A stretch of DNA of 64,000 nucleotides from Ideonella margarita (GTDB taxonomy: Bacteria; Pseudomonadota; Gammaproteobacteria; Burkholderiales; Burkholderiaceae_C), in contig NZ_JBBUTI010000007.1 of NCBI RefSeq assembly GCF_038066635.1, forward strand, positions 1 through 64,000. The letters run 5' to 3'. Made by a program: the position numbers and the translations under genes. The notes under the pieces were generated by a model, which had not been told where the DNA came from, searched no databases, and worked only from the letters and a program-made list of their open reading frames with translations. Below, one piece after another: positions 36,156-45,363 of the stretch. Every line of letters starts with the position of its first letter. Positions within the stretch are counted from its first letter, which is position 1.

Positions 36156-36189
36156 TGCTGAACTTTCAGTAATTACTGAAAGTTCAGCA
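36156..36189. promoter_or_regulatory. Perfect 34-bp palindrome, operator of the gbsR-like/cydAB operon
   Basis: Each 17-bp half reads TGCTGAACTTTCAGTAA inward, and the sequence is identical on both strands. It contains nested ACTTTCAGT/ACTGAAAGT arms, so it may bind two dimers. It lies 36 bp upstream of the regulator start, where it could cover the promoter. Confidence 0.8.
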
Positions 36190-36333
36190 AGGTTGCGTTG
36201 TGAGCAGGGAAATGTGGCCAGGCGGCCGCGAAAGCCTCGGCCGACACGGGTGTTGCGGGGCGTGCGTAAGATGGCCGCTTTTCCTGTGCGGACCTGTGTG
36301 TCTGCCGAGCCCTTTCATCACGTCGGAGACACC

Positions 36334-36849
36334 ATGACCATCAGCCTCGGCACCGCCAGCCTGCCCGCGTTCACCACCGCCCTGCGCAACCTCGCGCACT
36401 GCCTCGAGAAGGCCGAAGCCAACGCCGCGGCCCGCAAGTTCAGCCCGGACGTGTTCTGCGGCCAGCGTCTGGCGCCCGACATGCTGCCCTTCACGGCGCA
36501 GATCCGCATCGCCTGCGACGCGGCCAAGAACGGCACGGCCCGTCTGGCCGGCATCGAGGCGCCGAAGTTCGAGGACAACGAAACCACCTTCGCCGAGTTG
36601 AAGGCCCGCGTGGCCAAGACCGTGGCCTGGCTCGAGACCGTGTCACCGGCCCAGATCGACGGTCGCGAAGCCGTGGAGATCACCTTCCCCGTGGGCAAGG
36701 AAGCCACCCGCACGATGGCGGGCCAGGCCTATCTGCTGCACTGGGTGCTGCCGAACGTGTTCTTCCACGTCACCACCGCCTACGCGCTGCTGCGCCACAA
36801 CGGTGTGGACCTGGGCAAGATTGACTACCTCGCCGGCGCGTCGGCCTGA
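36334..36849 (+). CDS. DUF1993 family protein
   Basis: The 171-aa protein is predicted to be a helical cytoplasmic protein of the DUF1993 family (MTISLGTASLPAFTTALRNL, AMLPFTAQIRIACDAAKN-type segment, HWVLPNVFFHVTTAYALLRH). DUF1993 proteins have a DinB-like four-helix fold; function unknown. ATG 36334 has GGAG 7 nt upstream. An open frame upstream to 36040 is not used. It stands divergent from the cyd operon. Confidence 0.85.
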   Translation: MTISLGTASLPAFTTALRNLAHCLEKAEANAAARKFSPDVFCGQRLAPDMLPFTAQIRIACDAAKNGTARLAGIEAPKFEDNETTFAELKARVAKTVAWLETVSPAQIDGREAVEITFPVGKEATRTMAGQAYLLHWVLPNVFFHVTTAYALLRHNGVDLGKIDYLAGASA

Positions 36850-36889
36850 TCAACCCGCCGGTTCACCTGCACACACCTTTGGCTTCTCG

Positions 36890-37318
36890 ATGAACGTCCA
36901 GATCCGCCCTTTTGCACCTGCTGACCAAGGCGCCTTGATCGCCCTGTGGCAGGCCTGCGAGCTGACCCGCCCGTGGAACGACCCGGCCAAGGACATCCGA
37001 CGAAAGCTGGATGTGGACCCGGCGGGCCTGGGCGTGGCGGTGGATGAGCGCGGTGTGCTGGTGGGCAGCGTGATGGTGGGTTATGAAGGCCACCGCGGCT
37101 GGATCAACTACCTGGCCGTGGCGCCGCAGGCACGGCGACATGGCCTGGGCCGGCAGCTGATGGCCTGGGCGGAAGCGCTGCTGGCCGCGCGTGGCTGCCC
37201 GAAGGTGAACCTGCAGATCCGCTCCGAGAACACGGCCGTGCAGGCTTTTTACGCGGCGCTCGGCTACACCGACGACTGCGTGATGAGCATGGGACGACGC
37301 CTGGAGAGTGACCTGTGA
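36890..37318 (+). CDS. GNAT acetyltransferase (YpeA-like)
   Basis: The 142-aa protein has the GNAT fold with the acetyl-CoA loop in VAPQARRHGLGRQLM and the C-terminal AVQAFYAALGY motif. It resembles the YpeA group, whose substrate is unknown. Its TGA overlaps the GTG of the ABC ATPase gene, making it the first gene of a four-gene coupled operon. Confidence 0.87.
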   Translation: MNVQIRPFAPADQGALIALWQACELTRPWNDPAKDIRRKLDVDPAGLGVAVDERGVLVGSVMVGYEGHRGWINYLAVAPQARRHGLGRQLMAWAEALLAARGCPKVNLQIRSENTAVQAFYAALGYTDDCVMSMGRRLESDL

Positions 37319-38037
37319 GCCCCGGCGGCCACACGGTGGATGCGACTGACGTGGCGCCCGTGCTGCGCCTGCGCGGCCTGCGCAAGGCCTACGACCTGCA
37401 GGTGGTGTTCGACAACGTCAGCCTGCAGATTCACCCCGGTGAGTTCGTGGCGCTGACCGGTGAATCGGGCGTGGGCAAATCGACGCTGCTGAACTGCATC
37501 GCCGGCCTGGATCAACCCGACAGCGGTGAGCTGTGGCTCAGCGGCATGAGCGTGCGCGAGCTGGCTGAGCCCCAACTGGCCAAGCTGCGCCGTGAACGGC
37601 TGGGCTTCGTGTTCCAGGCCTTCCATGTGTTGCCGCACCTGAGCGTGGCCGACAACGTGGCCCTGCCGCTGCTGCTGCAAGGCCGCGCTGATGGCGCCCG
37701 CGTGCAGCAGGTGCTCGATGCCGTCGGCCTGGGCAGCCTGGCCGGGCGCATGCCGGCGCAGTTGTCAGGCGGGCAGTTGCAGCGGGTGGCGATTGCGCGC
37801 GCGCTGGTGCATCGCCCGCCGCTGATCCTGGCGGACGAGCCCAGCGGCAATCTGGACCCGGACACCGCCGCGCGAATTCTCGATTTGCTGCAAGAGCAGG
37901 TCCGCCAGGAAGGTGCTGCCTGCCTGCTGGTGACGCACTCCCGCAGCGCGGCCAGCCGGGCTGATCGGGTGCTGACCCTCACCGCCTCGGGCATGCAGGC
38001 GCCCGACGCCGCTGCCCCAGCTTGCCTGCCGGCCTGA
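37315..38037 (+). CDS. ABC transporter ATP-binding protein (LolD/MacB-like)
   Basis: The 240-aa ATPase has Walker A GESGVGKST (about 51-59), a Q-loop VFQAFHVLPHLSV, signature LSGGQLQR, and Walker B LILADEPSGNLD. It belongs to the LolD/FtsE/MacB branch that works with FtsX-fold permeases as mechanotransmitters rather than classical transporters. GTG start overlapping the GNAT stop; its own stop shares a base with the permease start. Confidence 0.92.
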   Translation: MSPGGHTVDATDVAPVLRLRGLRKAYDLQVVFDNVSLQIHPGEFVALTGESGVGKSTLLNCIAGLDQPDSGELWLSGMSVRELAEPQLAKLRRERLGFVFQAFHVLPHLSVADNVALPLLLQGRADGARVQQVLDAVGLGSLAGRMPAQLSGGQLQRVAIARALVHRPPLILADEPSGNLDPDTAARILDLLQEQVRQEGAACLLVTHSRSAASRADRVLTLTASGMQAPDAAAPACLPA

Positions 38038-40586
38038 TGCGGGCTCTGGACGCCCTGCGCCTGTGGCGCCTGAGCCTGGCTGAATGGCGTGCCCATCCGT
38101 GGCGCCAGTTGGCGGCGCTGCTGAGCGTGGCGCTGGGCGTGGCGCTGGCCTTGTCGGTGCACCTGATCAACGGCTCCGCGCTGGCCGAGTTTTCATCGGC
38201 GGTGCGCTCAGCCAACGGCGAGCCTGACCTTAGTTTGCAGGGCGCTGCCACCGGCCTGCCCGAAAGCTGGCTGGACACCCTTGCCGCAACGCCCGGCGTG
38301 GCGGTGGCATCGCCCCGCGTGCATGCCGACACGGTGCTGCTGCTGCCCGGCGGCCGTACCCACCCGGTGCGCGTGATCGGCGTGGACGCATTGAGCGTGA
38401 TGGCCGTGGCACCGGAGTTGATGCCGCAGCCCGCCAAGGGCAGCGGGCGCCTGGCGATGCTCGACCCGCGGCTGGGCTTCGCGAATGCGGCCTTGCAGGG
38501 GCTGATCGGCCAGGTTGATGCGACCCCTGCAGCAGCCGATTGGCAAGTGCTGGCCCGCGGCAAGCCCTGGCAATTGGTGGCTGGGGGCCAGGTGGCGGCA
38601 GGCGGCGGGCCCATTCTGGTGGTCGACATCGCCGCGGCGCAGACGATGCTGGGCCAGCCCGGCCAGCTCAACCGCGTGGATGTGCGGCTGCAGGCCGGCG
38701 CAGATGCGGCGTCGGTGCAGCGCGCGCTGGCCGGCCAGCTGCCGCCCGGGGCGCAGTGGCTGGTGCCGGGCGACGGCAACCAGCGGGTATCGAACCTCTC
38801 ACGCGCTTACCGGGTGAACCTCAGCGTGCTGGCGCTGGTGGCGCTGGTGGTGGGCGGTTTTCTGGTGTTCTCGGTGGTGTCGCTGGCGGTGGCGCAGCGC
38901 ACGCCGGGCCTGGCCTTGCTGGGCGTGCTGGGCCTGGGTGCGGCCGGCCGGCGCGGCCTGGTGCTGGCCGAATGCGCTGTGACGGGCTTGCTGGCAGGCC
39001 TGCTGGGCGTGGCGCTGGGCACGGGCATGGCGATGGCGGCACTGCGCCTGCTGGCCGGTGACCTGGGTGGTGGCTACTTCGCGGGCGTTGCGCCGCAGTT
39101 GCAGTGGTCGTGGCCGGCGGCGGCGCTGTGCGTGGGCCTGGGGCTGCTGGCCTCGGTGGTGGGCGGGGCCTGGCCAGCGGCGCAGGCCGCGCGGTTGTCA
39201 CCTGCGATGGCGCTGAAGGGCCTGGGCGGGCAGGGCGGTCAGGCGCCGCCAGTGTGGCCCGGCCTGTTGATGCTGCTGGGCGGCGCGGGCCTGGCCTTGC
39301 TGCCGCCGATCGAAGGCTTGCCGGTGGCCGCCTATGCCGCCGTGGCCGCCTGGCTGGTGGGTGGTATCAGCCTGCTGCCCGCGGTGGTGCGTGTGCTGCT
39401 GGGCCAGCGTGGCGCCAGCCCGGCCCGCCATGCGCTGTGGTTGCTGGCGCTGCAACGGGCGCGGCACCACCGGGGCACGGCCACGGCCGCGCTGGCAGGC
39501 GTGGTGGCCAGCCTGGCGCTGTGCGTGGCCTTGACGGTGATGGTGGCCAGCTTCCGCTCGGCCGTCACCACCTGGCTGGACACCGTGTTGCCGGCTGATT
39601 TGTACGTGCGGGCCGGGCAGGGCGCGGGCGGCGATGTGACCTTCCCCGACGGCCTCGCGCAGCGTCTGGCCAGCGTGCCCGGCGTGGCCCGGGTGGCCGG
39701 CATGCGGCAGTTGCAGGTCAGCCTGTCGCCCCGCCAGCCTGAGGTGAGTGTGCTGGCCCGCGACTTGGGTGATGACCCGTCGCAGCACTTGCCGCTGGTG
39801 GACGTGGCCTTGCCGCTGCCCGCCGGGCAGGTCGGGCTGTTTGTCAGCGAGGCCATGCTGAGCCTGCACAACGCACGCACCGGCCAGCCGCTGACGATGG
39901 TGCTGCCCTCGGGGCCGGTCACCTTCTTTGTGCGCGGTTTCTACCGCGACTACGCCCGCCAGTTCGGCAGCGTCACGCTGGATGAGGCCGATTACCGCCG
40001 GCTGACCGGTGATGAGCGACTCACCGACATGGCGCTGTGGCTGCAGCCCGGCGCGGCGCAGGCCCCGCTGCAGGCCGCCATTCGCGCCGTTGTGGCCGAG
40101 CTGGGTGGCGCGCCGCAAGCGTTGACCTTTGCGAGCACGGCGCAGCTCAAGGCCATCTCCTTGCAAATTTTTGATCGCAGCTTCGCCGTGACGCGCTACC
40201 TGCAGGTGGTGGCCATTGCCATTGGCCTGGCCGGTGTGGCGGCGAGTCTGTCGGCGCAGGTGCTGTCCCGGCAGCGTGAGTTCGGCCTGCTGGCTCACCT
40301 GGGGCTGACGCGCAGCCAGGTGATGCGCCTGGTGCTGCTGGAAACCGCCGGTTGGCTGATCGCCGGCGTGCTGGTCGGCCTGGGGCTGGGCCTGGCCATC
40401 AGCGCGGTGCTGGTGCATGTGGTGAACCCGCAGAGCTTCCACTGGACGATGCCTTTGCTGGTGCCGCCCGGCCCGGTGGCGGCCCTGTTGGGCGCCGTGC
40501 TGCTGGCGGGGCTGGGCACCACGCTGCTCACGGCCCGCCGCGCCGTGCATGCCGACGCCGTGCGCGCCGTTCGGGAGCATTGGTGA
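38037..40586 (+). CDS. FtsX/MacB-fold ABC permease
   Basis: The 849-aa inner-membrane protein has an N-terminal TM helix (about 25-45), a large periplasmic domain, a first FtsX block of three TM helices (about 265-385), a central pair, then a second periplasmic domain and FtsX block ending near residue 840. This double-FtsX layout occurs in AttF/AttG-type and LolE-like permeases. The start ATG overlaps the ATPase stop. The partner AttH-like protein is encoded next, so the complex probably handles a lipocalin-like exported protein or lipid. Confidence 0.88.
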   Translation: MRALDALRLWRLSLAEWRAHPWRQLAALLSVALGVALALSVHLINGSALAEFSSAVRSANGEPDLSLQGAATGLPESWLDTLAATPGVAVASPRVHADTVLLLPGGRTHPVRVIGVDALSVMAVAPELMPQPAKGSGRLAMLDPRLGFANAALQGLIGQVDATPAAADWQVLARGKPWQLVAGGQVAAGGGPILVVDIAAAQTMLGQPGQLNRVDVRLQAGADAASVQRALAGQLPPGAQWLVPGDGNQRVSNLSRAYRVNLSVLALVALVVGGFLVFSVVSLAVAQRTPGLALLGVLGLGAAGRRGLVLAECAVTGLLAGLLGVALGTGMAMAALRLLAGDLGGGYFAGVAPQLQWSWPAAALCVGLGLLASVVGGAWPAAQAARLSPAMALKGLGGQGGQAPPVWPGLLMLLGGAGLALLPPIEGLPVAAYAAVAAWLVGGISLLPAVVRVLLGQRGASPARHALWLLALQRARHHRGTATAALAGVVASLALCVALTVMVASFRSAVTTWLDTVLPADLYVRAGQGAGGDVTFPDGLAQRLASVPGVARVAGMRQLQVSLSPRQPEVSVLARDLGDDPSQHLPLVDVALPLPAGQVGLFVSEAMLSLHNARTGQPLTMVLPSGPVTFFVRGFYRDYARQFGSVTLDEADYRRLTGDERLTDMALWLQPGAAQAPLQAAIRAVVAELGGAPQALTFASTAQLKAISLQIFDRSFAVTRYLQVVAIAIGLAGVAASLSAQVLSRQREFGLLAHLGLTRSQVMRLVLLETAGWLIAGVLVGLGLGLAISAVLVHVVNPQSFHWTMPLLVPPGPVAALLGAVLLAGLGTTLLTARRAVHADAVRAVREHW

Positions 40587-41797
40587 TGAACGGCCGCACG
40601 CCATTCCATGCGCACCGCCGAGCCTGGCTGCAGCATTTGCTGGCGCTGGGCGGTACCGGCGCACTGATGCCTGTGGCCGCTCATGCCCAGGCGGTGCCCG
40701 CCCCGTTGAGCACGCCGCGCCGTGACCCGGCGCTGGACCGCGTTCAGCCCGGCCGCAAGCTGGAGTTCCCATCCGACCACGGCGCCCACCCCGGCGCCCG
40801 CACCGAGTGGTGGTACCTCACCGGCCAGTTGCAGCCCGATGGCGCGCCGGCCACCACCAGCCCGCGCTGGGGCTTCCAGATCACGTTCTTCCGCTCGCGC
40901 ACCGACCTGGCTGCAGAAGTGCCCGGTCGGTTTGCGGCGCGACAGCTGCTGTTCGCCCATGCCGCGCTGACCGACCTCGGTGCCCGCGGCGTGCCTGCCA
41001 GCCATGCGCATGACCAGCGCATGGCGCGCTGGAACGGCATCGACGCCACACCGTCAGCGCGGGCCAGCCTGCGCGACACCGATGTGGCCATCAGCGACTG
41101 GCGCATGGCGCGCGACGCGCAAGATGGCAGCTACCGCATCGAGGTGCCGGCCGCGGGCTTCACGCTCGACCTCACCGCCAAGCCCACCCAGCCCCTGCTG
41201 CTGCAGGGCCAGGCCGGCTTTTCGCGCAAGGGCCCGGGTGATGAGCACGCGAGCCACTACTACAGCGTGCCGCAGCTGCAGGTGCAGGGCCGCGTCAGCC
41301 AGCGGGGCGGCGCGGCGGTGGCCTTGCGCGGCACCGGCTGGCTCGACCATGAATGGAGCGACAGCGTGCTGGCGCCCGAGGCCGCTGGCTGGGACTGGCT
41401 GGGCATCAACATGTTCGACGGCGCCGCGCTGACGCTGTTCCAGCTGCGCCGTCGTGGCACCACCGACCCGCTGGCCAAACCCTTCTGGGCCGGCGGCAGC
41501 TGGCGCGACGCCTCAGGCCGACTGACCATCTTCCCGGCTGACAAGGTGCGTTTCGAGCCCGGTGCCACCTGGACCAGCCCGCGCACCGGCGCCCGCTACC
41601 CGGTGCGCTGGACGGTGTTCACACCGGTCGGTCGCTTCATGGTGCTGGCCCTGAGCGACGCGCAGGAAGTGGACAGCCGCGCCAGCACCGGCACCGTCTA
41701 CTGGGAAGGCCTGACCGCCCTGGTGGGCGACGAAGGCCGCCGTGTGGGCCTGGGTTACCTCGAGATGACGGGCTACGCTGATCGGCCTGACTTGTGA
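40586..41797 (+). CDS. AttH/CrtC-like lipocalin-domain exported protein
   Basis: The 403-aa protein has a Tat-like signal (HRRAWLQHLLALGGTGALMP, cleavage after AHAQA), then two lipocalin-like domains with the family's HPGARTEWWYLTG, GFQITFFRSR, GTGWLDHEWSDS and DWLGINMFDG motifs. AttH was named in the Agrobacterium att cluster, where it is encoded with an ABC transporter (AttE-G), as here. Relatives include carotenoid hydratases (CrtC), but no carotenoid genes are near. ATG shares its A with the permease TGA. Confidence 0.88.
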   Translation: MNGRTPFHAHRRAWLQHLLALGGTGALMPVAAHAQAVPAPLSTPRRDPALDRVQPGRKLEFPSDHGAHPGARTEWWYLTGQLQPDGAPATTSPRWGFQITFFRSRTDLAAEVPGRFAARQLLFAHAALTDLGARGVPASHAHDQRMARWNGIDATPSARASLRDTDVAISDWRMARDAQDGSYRIEVPAAGFTLDLTAKPTQPLLLQGQAGFSRKGPGDEHASHYYSVPQLQVQGRVSQRGGAAVALRGTGWLDHEWSDSVLAPEAAGWDWLGINMFDGAALTLFQLRRRGTTDPLAKPFWAGGSWRDASGRLTIFPADKVRFEPGATWTSPRTGARYPVRWTVFTPVGRFMVLALSDAQEVDSRASTGTVYWEGLTALVGDEGRRVGLGYLEMTGYADRPDL

Positions 41798-42151
41798 GGC
41801 GGGTGGGGTGCGTGCGTGGTGGCCGAGCACAAGCGGCCGCTTGACCACCCCCACCCCGGCATGCACACTCCAACGCATGCCTCAGCAGCTCGCAACCCGC
41901 CGCACCACGACCACGGCAACCGCAGCCACCGCCCGCCCGGCCGTGGTTGGGTGCCTGTGCGGCGCGCTGCATCAACAGGTTCAATTGCATCTGATGCAGC
42001 CACCACTGCACATGCGGGCCTGAACCCCACACCGCACCCCCACACCGTTTTCCCCTCCACAGGCCCGCATGTCTTGCAGACAGCGGGCCTGTGTCGTTTC
42101 CGCCCTCCCTCGTGCAGCGATGCACCTTGACCCTTACATCCGGAGATCGAC
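41798..42151. other. 354-bp intergenic region with a strong hairpin
   Basis: No gene is supported. Near 42059-42092 an inverted repeat ACAGGCCCGC...GCGGGCCTGT (10-bp arms, about 14-nt loop) stands out; a third GCGGGCCTG copy lies at 42015-42024. No T-run follows, so it is not a typical terminator. It may end the AttH operon by another route or control the next gene. Confidence 0.5.
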
Positions 42152-42736
42152 GTGACGCCCCCTGAACCTCGTCCTGCTGAGCCTGGCAATGAGCCGGGCG
42201 CCAACCCCATCTGGACCCTGCGCCGTGCCCGGCCGTCTGACGCCCCCGACTTCGCCGAGATGATGGCCGAGCACGGCGTGTTTGCGCCGCTGCTGCAACT
42301 GCCTTACCCCGACGTGGATGCCTGGCGCCAGCGCCTGACCGACCAGGCGCAGCCCGGCAAGGCCGACCTGCATCTGGTGGCGGAGCTGGATGGCCGTGTG
42401 GTGGCCTCAGGCGCGCTGTTCAGCGTGGCGCCGCACGTGCGCAGGCGCCATGTGCTGGGCCTGGGCATGCAGGTGAGCCGGGCGTGGCAGGGGCGAGGCG
42501 TGGGCACGGCATTGATGCAGGCCCTGTGCGCCTATGCCGATGACTGGACCGGCGCGCTGCGGCTGGAGCTCACGGTGTATGTCGACAACGCCGCGGCGAT
42601 TGCGCTGTACCGCAAGTTCGGTTTTGTGGAGGAAGGCCGGCACCGCGGTTTTGCGCTGCGCGACGGCGAGTACGTGGACGCGCTGGCCATGGCCCGGCTG
42701 CACCCCCGTCCGCCGGCCTGGCCCGGCGCAAGGTGA
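42152..42736 (+). CDS. GNAT acetyltransferase
   Basis: The 194-aa protein has a Pro-rich N-terminus and a GNAT domain from residue 22 (LRRARPSDAPDFAEMM), with the acetyl-CoA loop in VSRAWQGRGVGTALM and the motif AAIALYRKFGFVEEGRHRGF, as in the RimI/PhnO-like group. The GTG start has GGAG 8 nt upstream. The substrate is unknown. It is followed about 60 nt later by the YecA-like gene. Confidence 0.87.
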   Translation: MTPPEPRPAEPGNEPGANPIWTLRRARPSDAPDFAEMMAEHGVFAPLLQLPYPDVDAWRQRLTDQAQPGKADLHLVAELDGRVVASGALFSVAPHVRRRHVLGLGMQVSRAWQGRGVGTALMQALCAYADDWTGALRLELTVYVDNAAAIALYRKFGFVEEGRHRGFALRDGEYVDALAMARLHPRPPAWPGAR

Positions 42737-42794
42737 GCACGCGGGCGCCCGGGCGTGCGACACTGCCGGCTGTCAAAAAAGCTGGAGTTTCGCG

Positions 42795-43568
42795 ATGCCC
42801 GCGCCCCGCATGAGTACCGAACAAGAGATCGAAGCCCTGGACGAGGTTTGTCAGCGTCTGGCTGGCTTCGAAGATGCCATTTCCCTCGAATGGCTCGATG
42901 GCTACCTGACGGCCATCGTGGCCAGCCCGCGCCGCATCGAGCGCGATGAGTGGCTCGCCAAGATGGGGCAGGGCGTGTTTGCCCGTGCCTATGCCGATCC
43001 GGCCGATGCCGAGCAGGCCATCAAGGTCATCGACAGCCGCTTCGAGGTGCTGGCCAACCAGCTGGATCCGGAGCTGATCCTCGACGACGCTGATGTGCTG
43101 CGCCTGGCGCCGCTGATGATCGAGCTGTCGGACGACGACAAGAAGCAGCTGGTGGCTGATGGCCACATCAAGGAAGACGAGCTGCACCTGCTGGAGCAGA
43201 CCGGCGAGGTCTGGGCCATCGGCTTCATGGACGCCACCCACGACTTCCCGAACGATTGGCCGGACGCCGACCTGGAAACGGAAGAAGGCCAGCTGTTCGA
43301 CGAGTGCATGCTGCGCGTCGTCTCGCTGACGATGGAGCCGGCCGAGTTGAAGGAAGTGTTCGACGAGCTGTACGACGGCGAAGAGCTGACGCGCGAAGAG
43401 CTGATCCACGAAGCGCTCTACGCCGCCCAGGACATGCGCCTGTACTGGCTGGACCACGCACCGAAGCCACCGCAGCGCCGCGTGGGCGAGCTGCCCGGTC
43501 GCAACGACCCCTGCCCGTGCGGCAGTGGCAAGAAGTTCAAGAAGTGCCACGGCGCCCAGATGCAGTGA
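42795..43568 (+). CDS. UPF0149/YecA-family protein with SEC-C zinc motif
   Basis: The 257-aa acidic helical protein starts with the YecA/UPF0149 pattern (EDAISLEWLDGYLTAIVASP, DATHDFPNDW) and ends with a SEC-C zinc finger RNDPCPCGSGKKFKKCHG, the same motif found at the end of SecA. YecA of E. coli binds ribosomes and metal. ATG 42795 is preceded by GGAG; a second ATG six codons later is possible. Confidence 0.9.
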   Translation: MPAPRMSTEQEIEALDEVCQRLAGFEDAISLEWLDGYLTAIVASPRRIERDEWLAKMGQGVFARAYADPADAEQAIKVIDSRFEVLANQLDPELILDDADVLRLAPLMIELSDDDKKQLVADGHIKEDELHLLEQTGEVWAIGFMDATHDFPNDWPDADLETEEGQLFDECMLRVVSLTMEPAELKEVFDELYDGEELTREELIHEALYAAQDMRLYWLDHAPKPPQRRVGELPGRNDPCPCGSGKKFKKCHGAQMQ

Positions 43569-43622
43569 GCCCGATCAGGGCAGTGCTGCCCTGATCGGCG
43601 GCCAAGCAACAAGGCAAAACTG

Positions 43623-44831
43623 ATGACTGAACTGGAACTGTCGGGCCGTCACATCGTGCTGGGCTTGTCGGGCGGTATCGCCTGCTACAAGGCCGCCGAT
43701 CTGGTGCGCGAGCTGGTCAAGGCGGGGGCCACGGTGCAGGTGGTGATGACCGAGGCCGCCGAGGCTTTCATCACGCCGGTGACCCTGCAGGCGCTGTCGG
43801 GCCGGCCGGTGTGGACCAGCCAGTGGGACGCGCGTGCGCCGAACAACATGGCGCACATCAACGTCTCCCGCGAGGCGGACGCCATCCTCATCGCCCCCGC
43901 CAGCGCTGACTTCATGGCCAAGCTGGCCCAGGGTCGCGCTGATGAGCTGCTGTCGCTGACCTGCCTGGCGCGTCCCTTCGACACGGTGCCGCTGCTGGTG
44001 GCGCCCGCCATGAACCGCGAGATGTGGGCCCACCCGGCCACCCAGCGCAACGTGGCGCAGCTGCGTCAAGACGGCACGACGGTGCTCGGCCCGGCCCAGG
44101 GCGATCAGGCCTGCGGTGAAACCGGCGACGGCCGCATGCTGGAGCCTGCCGAGCTGCGTGATGAGCTCATCGGCTTCTTCCAGCCGAAGCGCCTGCGCGG
44201 CCGCCGCGTGTTGATCACCGCCGGCCCGACCTTCGAAGCCATTGATCCGGTGCGTGGCATCACCAACCACTCCAGCGGCAAGATGGGCTTTGCGATTGCC
44301 CGCGCTGCCCAGGAAGCCGGTGCCGAAGTGACGCTGGTGGCCGGCCCGGTGCATCTGCCGACGCCGCGTCATGTGCACCGCATCAATGTGCAGAGCGCGC
44401 GGCAGATGCATGCCGCCGTGCTGCCGCTGGCCACCGTGCACGATGTGTTCATTGCCACGGCGGCGGTGGCCGATTGGCGCCCGGCCGAGCTGGCCGATGA
44501 AAAGATCAAGAAGGACGGGACCGGGCAGGTGCCGAGCCTCGCTCTGGTCGAGAACCCGGACATCCTGGCCGCGGTGGCAGCCTTGCCCGACCGGCCGTAT
44601 TGCGTGGGTTTTGCCGCCGAGAGCCACGACCTGCTGCGCCACGCCACGGCCAAGCGCCTGCGCAAGAACGTGCCGCTGCTGGTGGCCAACATCGGCCCGG
44701 CCACCTTCGGGCAAGACACCAATGCCTTGATGCTGGTGGATGACCAGGGGCACACCGAGCTGCCACAAGCCCACAAACTGACCCTTGCTCGCGCCCTGGT
44801 GGCCGAGCTGGCGCGCCGCCTGGCGCCCTGA
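43623..44831 (+). CDS. coaBC: Bifunctional phosphopantothenoylcysteine decarboxylase/synthetase
   Basis: The 402-aa fusion makes 4'-phosphopantetheine precursors in CoA synthesis. The N-terminal CoaC flavoprotein part has GLSGGIACYKAADLV, PAMNREMW and CGETGDGRMLEP; the C-terminal CoaB part (from about 190) has ITAGPTFEAIDPVRGI, NHSSGKMGFAIA and DEKIKK. Length is normal. It lies 20 nt before dut, the usual bacterial pairing. Confidence 0.96.
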   Translation: MTELELSGRHIVLGLSGGIACYKAADLVRELVKAGATVQVVMTEAAEAFITPVTLQALSGRPVWTSQWDARAPNNMAHINVSREADAILIAPASADFMAKLAQGRADELLSLTCLARPFDTVPLLVAPAMNREMWAHPATQRNVAQLRQDGTTVLGPAQGDQACGETGDGRMLEPAELRDELIGFFQPKRLRGRRVLITAGPTFEAIDPVRGITNHSSGKMGFAIARAAQEAGAEVTLVAGPVHLPTPRHVHRINVQSARQMHAAVLPLATVHDVFIATAAVADWRPAELADEKIKKDGTGQVPSLALVENPDILAAVAALPDRPYCVGFAAESHDLLRHATAKRLRKNVPLLVANIGPATFGQDTNALMLVDDQGHTELPQAHKLTLARALVAELARRLAP

Positions 44832-44851
44832 GCCTACGCAGGAATTTCGAG

Positions 44852-45301
44852 ATGACGACGATTGACGTGAAAGTGCTGGACGCCCGCATGGCCGACCAGC
44901 TGCCCGCCTACGCCACGCCCGGCAGCGCCGGCCTGGATTTGCGCGCCTGCCTGGACGAGCCGCTGGAGCTGGCGCCGGGCCAGACGGTGCTGGTGCCCAC
45001 GGGCCTGGCCATCCACATCGGTGATGCCGGCCTGGCCGCGATGATCCTGCCGCGCTCAGGCCTGGGCCACAAGCACGGCATCGTGCTGGGCAATCTCGTC
45101 GGCTTGATCGACTCGGACTACCAGGGCCAGCTGATGGTGAGCTGCTGGAACCGCGGCAGCGCCGCGTTCACCATCGCGCCGATGGAGCGCATCGCCCAGA
45201 TGATCATCGTGCCGGTGGTGCAGGCCAGCTTCCGCCGGGTGGAAGACTTCGCCGCCTCCGAGCGCGGCCTGGGCGGCTTCGGCTCAACCGGCAAGGGCTG
45301 A
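44852..45301 (+). CDS. dut: Deoxyuridine 5'-triphosphate nucleotidohydrolase
   Basis: The 149-aa trimeric dUTPase hydrolyses dUTP to dUMP, keeping uracil out of DNA. All five family motifs are visible, including GSAGLDLRAC, PRSGLGHKHGIVLGN, GLIDSDYQGQL, NRG and the C-terminal ERGLGGFGSTG. It is co-oriented with coaBC and ends at a hairpin. Confidence 0.97.
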   Translation: MTTIDVKVLDARMADQLPAYATPGSAGLDLRACLDEPLELAPGQTVLVPTGLAIHIGDAGLAAMILPRSGLGHKHGIVLGNLVGLIDSDYQGQLMVSCWNRGSAAFTIAPMERIAQMIIVPVVQASFRRVEDFAASERGLGGFGSTGKG

Positions 45302-45307
45302 ATGAAA

Positions 45308-45330
45308 AACGCCCGCTGGCGGCGGGCGTT
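45308..45330 (-). terminator. Intrinsic terminator of the FKBP gene
   Basis: AACGCCCGC (45308-45316), loop TGGCG and GCGGGCGTT (45322-45330). The A-run at 45305-45309 makes the U-tract on the minus-strand transcript, so it chiefly ends the FKBP gene, while also lying directly after dut. Confidence 0.8.
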
Positions 45331-45363
45331 GTGGTGGCGGCACCGGGGTGCCGTTCAGCGGAA

